A stretch of DNA of 64,000 nt from Pseudomonas gingeri (GCF_013386165.1 NZ_JACAOS010000015.1:248001-312000); one strand, 5' to 3'. Shown: positions 35,770 to 44,457, counted from the first letter of the stretch. Program-made: numbers and translations. The notes: generated from the letters alone by a model not told the origin.

Positions 35770-37125
35770 ATGAACCAGCCCCAAGCAAAGCTCGCAGCAT
35801 TGGCCATGACGGCCGCCTTGTTCAGCGTCACCGCCCAGGCCGGAACCTACCCCGACTATGGCTACGCCCCACCAGACACCTATAAAGGCCCCACCTTCCT
35901 GCTCAGCCAGAGTTATCCCACCCTGCAACCCAAAGGCACGCCACCGGCCTTCTTCAAGAAACTGCCGGCCAAGCCGGACAACAATTTCGAAACCTGGCGC
36001 ACCTACATGAACGAGGCGAAAAACTATTGCCTGGAAGGCAACGTCGAGGCCGATTGGTACGTGCAGAACAACAAGGTCCGGCAGTGGTATCACATGCCGT
36101 GGCAGCACTACGGTCCGCTGGGGCGTGAAGGCATTCATGGCCTGACCAAGGAAGCGCAGATCCAGACCAAACAACTGGCGCCTGAGCAAGTCGCCACCGG
36201 CCAGACCTACGCGGTGGGCATCTACAACGACATCGGCGCCTATACCATCGGCCAGGTCTGGAAAGATCCGAACAATCCCGACCCGAGCTACACCTCGCAG
36301 CCCAACAGCTTCCCCAACGGCACCGTGGTGTGCAAGGCGCTGTTTGCCGACATCGATCTCAAGAGCGTGCCGTTCCTGGTCAACCCGGTCTTGTGGAAAG
36401 CCTATGTCACCGAGACCTTCAAGTCCGCCAACCGCCAGGTGAAGGACGTCGCGCTGATCCAGATGGACATCGCCGTGCGTGATACCCGCATGAGCGACAC
36501 CGGCTGGATCTTCGGCACCTTCCAGTACAACGGCGCCAAGACCGGCAAAGCCGGTTGGGACAACCTGGTACCGGTGGGGATCATGTGGGGCAACGACCCA
36601 AAAATCACCAGCAATGAGTACACCAACCCGCAACCGACAGTCACCAAGATCAACCCGGCACTGCAACAAAGCGCCATCAATGCCAACACCAAGGAGTTGC
36701 CGCCGACCCACCTGGGCTGGAACGGTCGTCTCGTAGGACCAGTGGACAACCCCAACAGCTCCTGCGAGAGCTGTCACATGACCGCCGAAGCGCCGCAGGT
36801 GGCGATCATGAACCCGCTGTTCCAGAAAAACCCTCCGCCAGTGGGTTCGCCTGACTGGATGAAGTGGTTCCAGAACATCCCGGCCGGCCACCCGTTCACC
36901 CCGGGCAGCAAGAGCACGGATTACAGCCTGCAGATGTCGGGTGGGCTGGTGAACTTCTATCTTTGGAAATGTGACATGAGCGGCATCTACGCGCACGGCC
37001 CGAACGCCTGTGGAAAAGGCGCCGATATGAAGCTGAAACTGAAGATGATGACGCCGGGCAATGCGGCGCCACAGCCGCTACAGAAAGTGATCCGCGACCC
37101 GAGCCTCGAACAACTGCTGGAGTAA
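35770..37125 (+). CDS. Large secreted protein with single CxxCH haem motif
   Basis: 451 residues. A signal peptide (MNQPQAKLAALAMTAALFSV to AQAG) sends it to the periplasm. One c-type haem motif CESCH lies at about residue 335 within NSSCESCHMTAEAP, plus further cysteines (NYCLEG, TVVCKAL, WKCDM, NACGKG). The rest has many aromatic residues and Asn/Pro loops. I do not recognise a named family; a monohaem cytochrome-like redox protein is the cautious call. Ribosome site AAGGAGATC. A perfect stem-loop follows at 37136-37160. Confidence 0.82.
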   Translation: MNQPQAKLAALAMTAALFSVTAQAGTYPDYGYAPPDTYKGPTFLLSQSYPTLQPKGTPPAFFKKLPAKPDNNFETWRTYMNEAKNYCLEGNVEADWYVQNNKVRQWYHMPWQHYGPLGREGIHGLTKEAQIQTKQLAPEQVATGQTYAVGIYNDIGAYTIGQVWKDPNNPDPSYTSQPNSFPNGTVVCKALFADIDLKSVPFLVNPVLWKAYVTETFKSANRQVKDVALIQMDIAVRDTRMSDTGWIFGTFQYNGAKTGKAGWDNLVPVGIMWGNDPKITSNEYTNPQPTVTKINPALQQSAINANTKELPPTHLGWNGRLVGPVDNPNSSCESCHMTAEAPQVAIMNPLFQKNPPPVGSPDWMKWFQNIPAGHPFTPGSKSTDYSLQMSGGLVNFYLWKCDMSGIYAHGPNACGKGADMKLKLKMMTPGNAAPQPLQKVIRDPSLEQLLE

Positions 37126-37135
37126 CCCGCGACAA

Positions 37136-37160
37136 CCTCCGGGCACTCGTTGCCCGGAGG
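37136..37160. terminator. Stem-loop between convergent genes
   Basis: CCTCCGGGCA and TGCCCGGAGG pair over ten bases around CTCGT, between the haem-motif protein and the MFS gene. There is no U-tract; it may act on both strands. Confidence 0.55.
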
Positions 37161-37171
37161 CCCGGCCAGTG

Positions 37172-38479
37172 TCACACCGGCCAGCGACGATGCTGGTCGT
37201 CAATAATATAGGCGTGCTCGTGGGTCTTGCCGCCGATACCGTGCAGGTGCGGGTGATCCGTCGGCAGGTCGGCATGGCTATGCCTGAGCGACACCTGCTC
37301 GTGGGCCGGACGCCAGATCAGCAGGCAGACCATGACCGCCACGGCGGCGAGCATGCCCAGCACCGCGAACGAGGTTGCCAGGCCGGCCTGCGCGCCCAAC
37401 CAGCCGGCGAGCGGATAGGTGATCAACCAGCAGGCATGGGACAACGCAAACTGCGCCGCGAACAAGGCCGGACGATCCTCGGCGTGGGACGAACGGCGCA
37501 ATAACCGGCCACCGGGGGTCTGCGCCAGGGAATAGCCGATCCCGAGCAGGAACCACAACGGCAACAGCGCACTGTAGGAAACCAGGGTTGTGCCCAAGCC
37601 CAGGCCGATCACCAGCACCCCGGCCCCCAACAGCATCACCGTGCGGTCCGCCACCTGGTTCAATAGCCGAGGCAAGGCCAGCGCGGTCAGCATCGACCCC
37701 GCACCAAAGGCCGCCAAGGCGAAGGCGGTAAAACGCTGCGGCAGGGAAAAATGCGCCTGCACCAACACCACGGTATTGACGATCACCATGGCACTGGCGG
37801 CGGCGACCGCCAGGTTCAAGGCCAACAACCCACGCAGGCGCGGCGTCGCCAGGAACAATCGCACGCCACGGGTGGTGCGCTCATAAATGCTGCGCCGCGG
37901 GCCTTTCCTGGCCTTGGGCAGCACGACCGAGCCGACCAGCAGGGCCGAGGCGAAAAAACCCAGCGCGGTGCCGCCGAACAAACCATGGAAGCTGATCACC
38001 CCCAGCAGCACGGCGGCGAGCATCGGGCTGACCAGGCTTTCCAGATCGTACGCCAACCGCGCCAGCGACAGCGCACGGGTGTATTGCGCCTCGTCGGGAA
38101 GAATATCGGGAATGGTCGCCTGGAAAGTCGGGGTAAAAGCCGCCGAGGCCGATTGCAGCACGAAGATCAGTACATAGATCTGCCAGATTTCGCTGACAAA
38201 GGGCAAGGACAGCGCCACCAGGGCGCGAACCAGATCCAGGCTCACCAGCATCGCCCGTCGCGGCAGGCGCTCGGCGAACGCCGCAGCCACGGGGGCGACG
38301 CCGATATAGGCGCTCATCTTGATCGCCAGGGCGGTGCCCAGCACGGCCCCGGCCTGCGCGCCGGCCAGGTCGTAGGCCAGCAGGCCGAGGGCAACCGTGG
38401 CCAACCCGGTCCCCACCAGTGCGATGATCTGGGCCAGGAACAGATGCCGATAGGTGGTGTTCTTCAGGGTATCCAACAT
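37172..38479 (-). CDS. MFS transporter with His-rich C-terminus
   Basis: 435-residue major facilitator with about 12 membrane segments. The last ~40 residues contain eight histidines in clusters (RHSH, DHPHLH, THEH, DQH). This resembles the NreB/nickel-resistance exporters, which carry a His-rich tail. It lies 27 bases after a CsoR/RcnR-type repressor on the same strand. Together they make a metal-export pair, likely for Ni/Co, but a copper role is not excluded. Confidence 0.85.
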   Translation of the reverse strand: MLDTLKNTTYRHLFLAQIIALVGTGLATVALGLLAYDLAGAQAGAVLGTALAIKMSAYIGVAPVAAAFAERLPRRAMLVSLDLVRALVALSLPFVSEIWQIYVLIFVLQSASAAFTPTFQATIPDILPDEAQYTRALSLARLAYDLESLVSPMLAAVLLGVISFHGLFGGTALGFFASALLVGSVVLPKARKGPRRSIYERTTRGVRLFLATPRLRGLLALNLAVAAASAMVIVNTVVLVQAHFSLPQRFTAFALAAFGAGSMLTALALPRLLNQVADRTVMLLGAGVLVIGLGLGTTLVSYSALLPLWFLLGIGYSLAQTPGGRLLRRSSHAEDRPALFAAQFALSHACWLITYPLAGWLGAQAGLATSFAVLGMLAAVAVMVCLLIWRPAHEQVSLRHSHADLPTDHPHLHGIGGKTHEHAYIIDDQHRRWPV

Positions 38480-38506
38480 GACGAGACTCCTACGTGCCGG
38501 GGCCGT

Positions 38507-38788
38507 CTACAGGTACTTGGTGATCTGCTTGAACGCTTCCAGCGGCGCCCGCTCGGCGGCGGTCATCGCACCGACGGTGTCCTCGAGACAATGGTCGATA
38601 TGGTCCTGGATCAGCGTGCGCTTGGCCTGGCACACCGCTTTTTCCACTGCATGGAGTTGTTGGGCCACGTCCACGCAGGGCCGCCCCGTTTCGATCATGC
38701 CGATGATGCTGCGCAGATGCCCTTCGGCCCGCTTGAGGCGCTTGATGATCGCTTCGTGTGTCTGGTGCACGTGCAAGGACTCACTCAT
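38507..38788 (-). CDS. CsoR/RcnR-family metal-sensing repressor
   Basis: 93-residue all-helical DUF156 repressor. Candidate metal ligands are Cys38, His63 and Cys67 in the spacing seen in CsoR (C-x24-H-x3-C), with additional His6, His8, His11 and His66 that recall RcnR/NreA-type Ni/Co sensors. The metal is therefore not decided. It binds a G-tract operator, seen at 38821-38836 upstream, and should repress itself and the MFS exporter until metal binds. Confidence 0.9.
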   Translation of the reverse strand: MSESLHVHQTHEAIIKRLKRAEGHLRSIIGMIETGRPCVDVAQQLHAVEKAVCQAKRTLIQDHIDHCLEDTVGAMTAAERAPLEAFKQITKYL

Positions 38789-38810
38789 GACGTCGGTTCC
38801 AGGATTAACG

Positions 38811-38840
38811 TATCCTTATACTATCCCCCCCCATAGGATA
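38811..38840. promoter_or_regulatory. G-tract operator of the CsoR/RcnR-type repressor
   Basis: CTAT - eight C - ATAG (38821-38836) is a G/C tract with perfect flanking inverted repeats, the architecture of CsoR/RcnR sites. The outer pair TATCC (38811-38815) and GGATA (38836-38840) extends the symmetry. On the minus strand TTGACC lies just upstream with TAGTAT inside the site, so binding would block the promoter. Confidence 0.75.
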
Positions 38841-38886
38841 TGGTCAATCACACACGCACCCGGTTTTCGAGTGTAGCCAAGCAAGA

Positions 38887-39633
38887 TCAGTCAACGCCGA
38901 CGATCAGTTCACCCGCCAGCCAACTGGCAAGCAGCGCTCCGGCCTTGGCAATCCCGGCGGTTTCGCCGAGGCGTTCAACCAGCCATTCACAGAGACCGGC
39001 GAACCGACCATCCTCCCCCAGGTGCAACAGCGCCTGGTACTCCAGCCCATCGACCGGTCGCAGCCGCACTATCAACTGCCGACGCCAGACCAGCAGGCCC
39101 GCCGTCTCGGCCAAGCGTCCAGCCGCGGGGGGCGGCAACCCTTCGCTTAAGGCCGACCAGATCGACTCGGCGTTGCTGTTCAGGAGATGGCTCCTGAGGG
39201 ACGGCGTCAGTCTCAGGCAGGCGGCCTCCCAATCGACACTTGCCAGTGCTGCCATGGGCAGGGGCTCGGCATCGGCGGCCACAAACGAGTCGTCGAGCGC
39301 CCACTCGATCCAGGCCAGTTCGTGCACCTCGGGATTGTCGGGAAAGCGCCTTGCCAGGCTCGCACCAAACCCCTGTGGGTAGGCATCCAGGGTCCAGGCC
39401 CGGGGCGGACATTGGTCGATATGGCTGACCGCGGCGGCGAAAAAGGCCTCTTCACCGATCCATGCACGGACCTGGGGAAAGGCTTCTTCAAGACACCCCA
39501 CCAATTGCCCGCGATAGTTGTTCTGGTAAACGGACAGCCCGGCCCTCGCCGTGCCGCCCAGATGGGCGGCCGCCTCCGGTGAAGCGCTGACCAGCCAGTT
39601 GCGCAGTTCCCGCTGCCATTGCGCCAGGTTCAT
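38887..39633 (-). CDS. bufC: BufC/HvfC-type partner protein (DUF2063)
   Basis: 248-residue DUF2063 family protein (labelled putative DNA-binding in databases, but a partner of MNIO enzymes in bufferin/HvfABC clusters). It starts MNLAQWQRELRNWLV, and YQNNYRGQLVGCLEEAFPQVRAWIG is the family hallmark. Its ATG overlaps the bufB stop by four bases. It is the last gene of the bufferin operon. Confidence 0.88.
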   Translation of the reverse strand: MNLAQWQRELRNWLVSASPEAAAHLGGTARAGLSVYQNNYRGQLVGCLEEAFPQVRAWIGEEAFFAAAVSHIDQCPPRAWTLDAYPQGFGASLARRFPDNPEVHELAWIEWALDDSFVAADAEPLPMAALASVDWEAACLRLTPSLRSHLLNSNAESIWSALSEGLPPPAAGRLAETAGLLVWRRQLIVRLRPVDGLEYQALLHLGEDGRFAGLCEWLVERLGETAGIAKAGALLASWLAGELIVGVD

Positions 39634-40475
39634 GTGCCACTCCGCGAGCAGGCCCGCCCATCAAGGGCACCGAGAATCCGCGCGGTCTCCAGTTCCTTGA
39701 GCAGATCGGCCAGGGGCGGGATCCGGTCGTCGCGTTCGATCATCGTCGCCAGCGGGCCGAAGCGGTTCATCGCCACGGTGTACAAGGCCCAGACCTCGGC
39801 ACAGATCGGACTGTCATGGGTGTCGATCAGCAACTCCCGGCCCTGGCTGTGACCGGCCAGGTGAATCTGTCGAACCCGCTCATGGGGTAGACCCTCGAGA
39901 AATGCCAGGGCGTCGAAACGGTGATTGCTCGCACTGACAAAGAGGTTGTTGACGTCGAGCAACAGCTCGCAGCCGGTACGCCTGGACATGGCGGCGATAA
40001 ACTCCCATTCGGTCATCGAGGCGCCGTCGAAGGCCAGGTAACTGGAGGGGTTTTCGAAGAGCATCGTACGGCCGAGCACATCCTGGGCTCGGGAAATATT
40101 CTCGCAGACCTGATCCAGGGCCTCGTCGGTATAGGGCACGGGGAGCAGATCATGGGAATTGAAATGATCAATGCGCGACCAGCTCAGGTGGTCGGAAACG
40201 AACAGCGGCTCGATCTCGTCGACCAGGGCCTTCAAACGCCGCAGGTAAGCAGTGTCGAGCCCGTCCGCCGAGCCGATGGACATTGAAACGCCGTGCAGCG
40301 CGACCGGATAACGCTCGCGAATCTGGCGCAGGATATGGCGCGGCTGGCCACCGTCGACCATGAAGTTCTCGGAGATCACCTCGACGAAATCGACCGGGAC
40401 CCGGGTCTCGAGGAAGTCCCGATAATGCTCCTTGCGCAGGCCCAGGCCGTAGCCCGAGAAAGTGGAAGTGGACAT
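39630..40475 (-). CDS. bufB: MNIO enzyme BufB (DUF692)
   Basis: 281-residue multinuclear non-haem iron oxidative enzyme (DUF692) that modifies cysteines of bufferin precursors. The TIM-barrel family shows GYGLGLRKEHYRDFLE, FVEVISENFMVDGG, LHGVSMSIGSADGLD, VSDHLSWS, LDVNNLFVSASNH and HLAGHS, which together carry the His/Asp/Glu ligands. ATG at 40475 chosen by homology; the longer frame to 40592 runs into bufA2. It overlaps bufC by four bases and is separated from bufA2 by a gap holding a 12-bp hairpin. Confidence 0.9.
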   Translation of the reverse strand: MSTSTFSGYGLGLRKEHYRDFLETRVPVDFVEVISENFMVDGGQPRHILRQIRERYPVALHGVSMSIGSADGLDTAYLRRLKALVDEIEPLFVSDHLSWSRIDHFNSHDLLPVPYTDEALDQVCENISRAQDVLGRTMLFENPSSYLAFDGASMTEWEFIAAMSRRTGCELLLDVNNLFVSASNHRFDALAFLEGLPHERVRQIHLAGHSQGRELLIDTHDSPICAEVWALYTVAMNRFGPLATMIERDDRIPPLADLLKELETARILGALDGRACSRSGT

Positions 40476-40512
40476 CGCATGCACTCGGCTTGAGAGAGGA
40501 ATACTGTCTTGA

Positions 40513-40547
40513 GGGCACCGCCTGACCTCTAGGAGCAGGCGGTGCCC
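40513..40547 (-). repeat. 12-bp hairpin between bufA2 and bufB
   Basis: GGGCACCGCCTG and CAGGCGGTGCCC pair perfectly around an 11-base loop. It begins five bases after the bufA2 stop. There is no U-tract, so it may be a 3' stabiliser or partial attenuator setting a high precursor:enzyme ratio. Confidence 0.7.
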
Positions 40548-40552
40548 TACCC

Positions 40553-40819
40553 TTACTTCGACTCGGTCAGGGTGCCGCCAGCCTTGAGGCACTCACTTGG
40601 GGTCTTGACCAGAACGCCCTGGCCCTTGCAGCTGTTCAGCCCCTTGCAGTCACTCTTGGCGGTGGCGCAAAGGCTTTCGCCCTTGCAGCTGTTGACGCCG
40701 TAGCAGCGGCCCGGCTGCTCTTTCTCGGCGGCGCTGGCCGATACGGCAAAGGAGGCGGACGCCAGTGCGATCAGCGCGGCGGCGGTGGCAATGCTCAAAC
40801 GGGATGCGGTGCTAGCCAT
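40553..40819 (-). CDS. bufA2: Bufferin precursor, BufA2 type
   Basis: 88 residues. A signal peptide (MASTASRLSIATAAALIAL to ASAAE) precedes a Cys-rich core with six cysteines at 39, 45, 51, 58, 64 and 77, in the repeated GVNSCKG / GLNSCKG pattern. Bufferins are RiPPs whose cysteines are modified by an MNIO enzyme to bind Cu in the periplasm (established for Caulobacter). The ATG at 40819 follows GGAGAAATATC. Second precursor of the operon. Confidence 0.88.
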   Translation of the reverse strand: MASTASRLSIATAAALIALASASFAVSASAAEKEQPGRCYGVNSCKGESLCATAKSDCKGLNSCKGQGVLVKTPSECLKAGGTLTESK

Positions 40820-40877
40820 GATATTTCTCCAGGTTCAGTCAGGGGGACAGCAGTCATGATGCAAATGCGGGTGGGTG

Positions 40878-41642
40878 TTACTTGACGTTCAGCGCGGCCT
40901 GCTCGATGACCTTCGCCACCGCTTCGGGCTGCGAGATATACAGCGTGTGGCTGCCCTTGATCTCGGTGACCACGGAGCCGGCGCGCTTGTACATCCAGCG
41001 CTGCAGATCCGGGTTGAGGGCCTTGTCGTCGGTGGCGACGATCCCGTAGCTCGGTTTGTGGTGCCAGGCCGCGGCCCAGGTCCGCGCCCCGAAGGTCGTG
41101 GTCGCCGCCGGCACTTGCGAGGCCGCGAGGAAGTCGGTGCGATTGCGGGTCTGGTCGGCGGCGAAGTCTTCGCCGAACTTGGCCCGGTCGACGAACAGGT
41201 GGCCATCACGAGTGGCATGGATGTCGTTGCTGGGTGCTGGCATGGATTCCAGCAACTGGGTCAGGCTTTCGCCCACTTCCGGTTGCAGTGCGGCGACATA
41301 CACCAGCGCCTTGACCTTGTCGCGCTCGCCGGCCATGCCGATGACCGCGCCGCCGGAGCTGTGACCGACCAGAACCACCGGACCGGCCTGCTGGTCGAGG
41401 ACCAGGCGGGTGGCGGCGATGTCTTCGTCCATGTTGGTGGCCGGCTGATGCACGACGGTGACGTTGTAGCCCTTGTGGATCAGGATGTCGTGAACCACCC
41501 GCCAGCCCGATCCGTCGACAAAGGAGCCGTGGACGATAACGATGTTTTTCGCCCCTGTGGCCGGCGTCGCATCGGCGGCGCTGGCCCACATCGGTGTCGC
41601 CAGGGCCAGTGCGGCGAGGGCCAGGGTTGGAAGCTTGCGCAT
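40878..41642 (-). CDS. Secreted alpha/beta hydrolase
   Basis: 254 residues. The signal peptide (MRKLPTLALAALALATPMWA to ASAAD) is followed by an alpha/beta-hydrolase fold: VIVHGSFVDGSG with the oxyanion region and LVGHSSGGAV with the nucleophile Ser. The likely catalytic His is in KGSHTLYISQPE. Similar to HsaD/MhpC-type salicylate-esterase or RutD-like small hydrolases. The ATG at 41642 has GGGGAAACATC upstream. It sits between doxX and bufA2 in the bufferin operon, an uncommon insertion. Confidence 0.87.
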   Translation of the reverse strand: MRKLPTLALAALALATPMWASAADATPATGAKNIVIVHGSFVDGSGWRVVHDILIHKGYNVTVVHQPATNMDEDIAATRLVLDQQAGPVVLVGHSSGGAVIGMAGERDKVKALVYVAALQPEVGESLTQLLESMPAPSNDIHATRDGHLFVDRAKFGEDFAADQTRNRTDFLAASQVPAATTTFGARTWAAAWHHKPSYGIVATDDKALNPDLQRWMYKRAGSVVTEIKGSHTLYISQPEAVAKVIEQAALNVK

Positions 41643-41698
41643 GATGTTTCCCCACAGGCCGCCAGGGCCTGATGTGATGGTGATTGATGGGTGGTGCG

Positions 41699-42136
41699 TT
41701 AGCGGTATTGGCGCTGCAACAGCGCATCGAGCGACCAGCGACCGCCGCCATGAGCGATCAGCGGCAACAGCAGGCCGGCCCAACTCAGGTGCGTCGGCCA
41801 GGCATCGGGATAAACGAAGATCTCGATGACCAGGGTCATGCCCAGCAAGGCGGCTGCGGCCGGTCGTGTCAGCAGGCCCAGCACCAGCAGGATCGGAAAC
41901 AGGTGCTCGGCATAGGTCGCCAGGTGCGCCGCCAGGTCGGACGGAATCAACGGCAACACGTACTCCGAACGGAACAGCACGTAGGTCGACGGCTTGATCG
42001 TCAGCAGACCCTGCACCTTGGTGCGTCCCGACAGGAAGAACACCGAGGCGATCCCCAGCCGCGCCACCAGCAGCAACAGCGGCTCTGGCAACAGGCGCAT
42101 CAGGCCGGCGCTCGCGGCGCTGTTGCCGCCGCTCAT
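41699..42136 (-). CDS. DoxX-family membrane protein of the bufferin operon
   Basis: 145 residues with four membrane segments of DoxX type ([41 protein letters not shown] and others). DoxX proteins are regular members of bufferin/HvfABC clusters; a role in redox or precursor handling at the membrane is inferred. Its ATG overlaps the bufA1 stop (42133-42136). Confidence 0.85.
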   Translation of the reverse strand: MSGGNSAASAGLMRLLPEPLLLLVARLGIASVFFLSGRTKVQGLLTIKPSTYVLFRSEYVLPLIPSDLAAHLATYAEHLFPILLVLGLLTRPAAAALLGMTLVIEIFVYPDAWPTHLSWAGLLLPLIAHGGGRWSLDALLQRQYR

Positions 42137-42405
42137 GGTTGTTCCGTCAGGGAGCCGACACCCTTGGGCGTCTTGATCTGGGTGCAGGTGCCCTTGTCCA
42201 CCAGTACCCAGGCATTGCCCTGGTAGTCAGCTTCGGCGGTGCCGGCACAAGAGGTGCCCTTGCCGGCGGCACAATCGTTCTGGCCGGCCTTGGACACGCC
42301 GTAGCATTTCTCCTTGGGGCTCTCATCGGCGGCATGGGCAGTGCTGGCGAGGACCGTCAGCGAGAATGCAAGGGTGGCGGCAAGGGCCGCGTAGGGGCGC
42401 TTCAT
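42133..42405 (-). CDS. bufA1: Bufferin precursor, BufA1 type (DUF2282)
   Basis: 90 residues. A signal peptide ([20 protein letters not shown] to STAHA) is followed by the DUF2282 core with four cysteines at 34, 45, 53 and 74 ([32 protein letters not shown]). The second ATG, at 42405, was chosen because GGGAG lies six bases before it; the ATG at 42411 has no spacer from GGGAG. First gene of the bufferin operon, which would sequester copper in the periplasm. Confidence 0.9.
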   Translation of the reverse strand: MKRPYAALAATLAFSLTVLASTAHAADESPKEKCYGVSKAGQNDCAAGKGTSCAGTAEADYQGNAWVLVDKGTCTQIKTPKGVGSLTEQP

Positions 42406-42647
42406 GGACATCTCCCGATCAACAATGGATGGCGCGAACCTGCAGCGTCGTGGGCTGCGTTGTTCGACCAGCAAAGTTAATCGCGAGCGTGTATCCCTTC
42501 TGTGTCGCGGAACCGGGCAGAAGGTCGCCGGATGTATCCGCCGCAGGTTTCTACACACTGTGATACATGGACCCGGCGAGAGACCGTCATATAAGTTTCA
42601 TATTGCACGGATAGCATTGTGCCTTCACCTTGCCCGGCGACCCCAGC
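42406..42647. promoter_or_regulatory. Divergent promoter region, bufferin operon / Sia-like operon
   Basis: 242 bases must contain the leftward bufferin promoter and the rightward promoter for the phosphatase gene. I see no ECF-type pair or named operator I can defend; the leftward end has GGGAG as ribosome site. Confidence 0.4.
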
Positions 42648-43895
42648 ATGCGCGCGGAAAACTTCCCCTTTATGCGTCCACAGCGGCCTAGAGATCACCG
42701 CTGCGCCGGTGACTTGTGCATTGAAGTGCCCGTGATCGATTCCGGCAGCACCAATGCCCTGGTGATGGAAACCTTCAACGCGCACAAGGAAATCGTCTGC
42801 CTGGCGGTGCTGGAAGGCGAACGCCCCATCGGCCTGATCAACCGCAATATCTTCCTGTCGATGATGAGCAAGCCGTTTCACCGCGAGCTGTACGACAAGA
42901 AAAGCTGCATTGCCTTCATGGACAAGGAACCGTTGATCGTCGATGCCGGGATGAGCATTGAAGAGCTGACGTTCAAGACCGTGGAATTTGGCGAAAAGAC
43001 CCTGGCCGACGGTTTTATCATCACCCGCCACGGTCAATTCGCCGGATTGGGCAGTGGCCTGCAGTTGATGGAAGTGGTCGCGGCCATGCAGGCCGAGAAA
43101 AACCGCCAGATCATGCAGAGCATCGAGTACGCCAGCGTTATCCAGCGCGCCATGCTGCGCGCCTCGCGGGACACCCTGAAGTCGACCCTGGACGATGCCG
43201 TCCTGTTGTGGGAACCACGGGATGTGGTCGGCGGCGACTTCTATCATTTCTGCGCCTACCCCGATGGCTGGTTCGGAGCGATTGCCGACTGCACCGGACA
43301 CGGTGTGCCTGGCGCCTTCATGACCCTGATCGCCTCGTCCTCGCTGACCCAGGCGCTGGCCCATCTGGGCCCCCGTGATCCCGGAGCGCTACTCTCGGCC
43401 GTGAATAAAAGCGTCAAGGAGTTGCTGGGCCAGGTCCAGGGCGTCAATGAAACACCCGAGTCCGATGACGGCCTGGATGCGGCTTTCTTCTGGTTCGAAA
43501 CCACGAGCCAGACCCTGAGTTTTGCCGGCGCGCGCATGTCGCTCAACCTGTTGCCACCCGCTGCCCAGCAAGTGGAGACCCTGGCGGGTCAGCGCGTGGG
43601 CGTCGGCTACGTGGACAGCGACATCAACTACCAATGGCCGGTGAACCGCGTGGAGATCGTACCGGCGACCCTGGTGTTCATTACCACCGACGGCTTGACC
43701 GACCAGATTGGCGGCCCGCGCAACATCGCTTTCGGCAAGAGCAAGGCCTTCGACACGATATTGGAACACCGCAATCAGCCGGCGACCGTCATCTGCGAAG
43801 CGTTGCAACGCACGCTGGCCAATTGGCAGGGAGAGCAAGCTCGGCGTGACGATCTCACCCTCTTTTGCGCGCGTCTTGGAAACGATCATGATTAA
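42648..43895 (+). CDS. SiaA-like PP2C/SpoIIE phosphatase, soluble form
   Basis: 415 residues. The C-terminal SpoIIE/PP2C domain (about 165-410) has metal-site motifs EPRDVVGGDFYHF, ADCTGHGVPGAFMTL, TTDGLTDQIG and RDDLTLF. The N-terminal ~130 residues look like a CBS-pair-type sensor (VCLAVLEGERPIGLINR, then FIITRHGQFAGLGSG). Unlike P. aeruginosa SiaA there is no membrane helix or HAMP. It should dephosphorylate the SiaC-like protein. ATG at 42648 chosen; alternatives TTG at 42630 and ATG at 42672. It overlaps siaB by eight bases. Confidence 0.87.
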   Translation: MRAENFPFMRPQRPRDHRCAGDLCIEVPVIDSGSTNALVMETFNAHKEIVCLAVLEGERPIGLINRNIFLSMMSKPFHRELYDKKSCIAFMDKEPLIVDAGMSIEELTFKTVEFGEKTLADGFIITRHGQFAGLGSGLQLMEVVAAMQAEKNRQIMQSIEYASVIQRAMLRASRDTLKSTLDDAVLLWEPRDVVGGDFYHFCAYPDGWFGAIADCTGHGVPGAFMTLIASSSLTQALAHLGPRDPGALLSAVNKSVKELLGQVQGVNETPESDDGLDAAFFWFETTSQTLSFAGARMSLNLLPPAAQQVETLAGQRVGVGYVDSDINYQWPVNRVEIVPATLVFITTDGLTDQIGGPRNIAFGKSKAFDTILEHRNQPATVICEALQRTLANWQGEQARRDDLTLFCARLGNDHD

Positions 43896-44457
43896 TTCGA
43901 ATACCGTACACCCCGACAGCCACTTCTTCGACCTGGCCCAGCAGCGCAATGTGATTTTCTATCACATGGGTTATTTCTCGCACACCATCATCACCGCGAT
44001 GGCCGAGGTGGTTCGCTTGCAGCTGGAAATATCAGGTGTGAACGGGCCGACACGACGCAAACTGTTTTCGTCCTTCGTCGAGCTGTCGCAAAACATCATT
44101 CACTACTCTTCCGACTCGCTGCCCACCCCGCCGACCGAAGAGACGTCGCTGCGCCAGGGAGCGGTGTGCATCAGCGCCGAAGGTGACCGCCACCTGATGC
44201 TCTGTGCCAATCCGATCGCCACCAGCGACGTCGACCGCTTGCGTGAAAAGCTGGAGCCCCTGCGCAACATGTCGCTCGAGGAGATCAAGCAGGCCTACAA
44301 GGTCAGCTTGCGGGCGGAAACCCCGGTGGACAGCAAGGGGGCTGGCCTGGGCTTCCTGACAATGGCGCGCGACGCCAGCGCACCGTTGGAATTTGATTTC
44401 TACCCAAGAGCGGACGAGCCGGGAACCACGCTGTTCTGCCTTAAAGCCACTATCTAA
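43888..44457 (+). CDS. siaB: SiaB-family protein kinase (DUF6272)
   Basis: 189-residue SiaB-like kinase with an ATPase fold. FSSFVELSQNIIHYSS is the N-box and GAGLGFLTMARDA the G-box. In P. aeruginosa SiaB phosphorylates SiaC. The ATG at 43888 overlaps the end of the phosphatase by eight bases; GGAAACGATC is the ribosome site. Confidence 0.88.
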   Translation: MINSNTVHPDSHFFDLAQQRNVIFYHMGYFSHTIITAMAEVVRLQLEISGVNGPTRRKLFSSFVELSQNIIHYSSDSLPTPPTEETSLRQGAVCISAEGDRHLMLCANPIATSDVDRLREKLEPLRNMSLEEIKQAYKVSLRAETPVDSKGAGLGFLTMARDASAPLEFDFYPRADEPGTTLFCLKATI

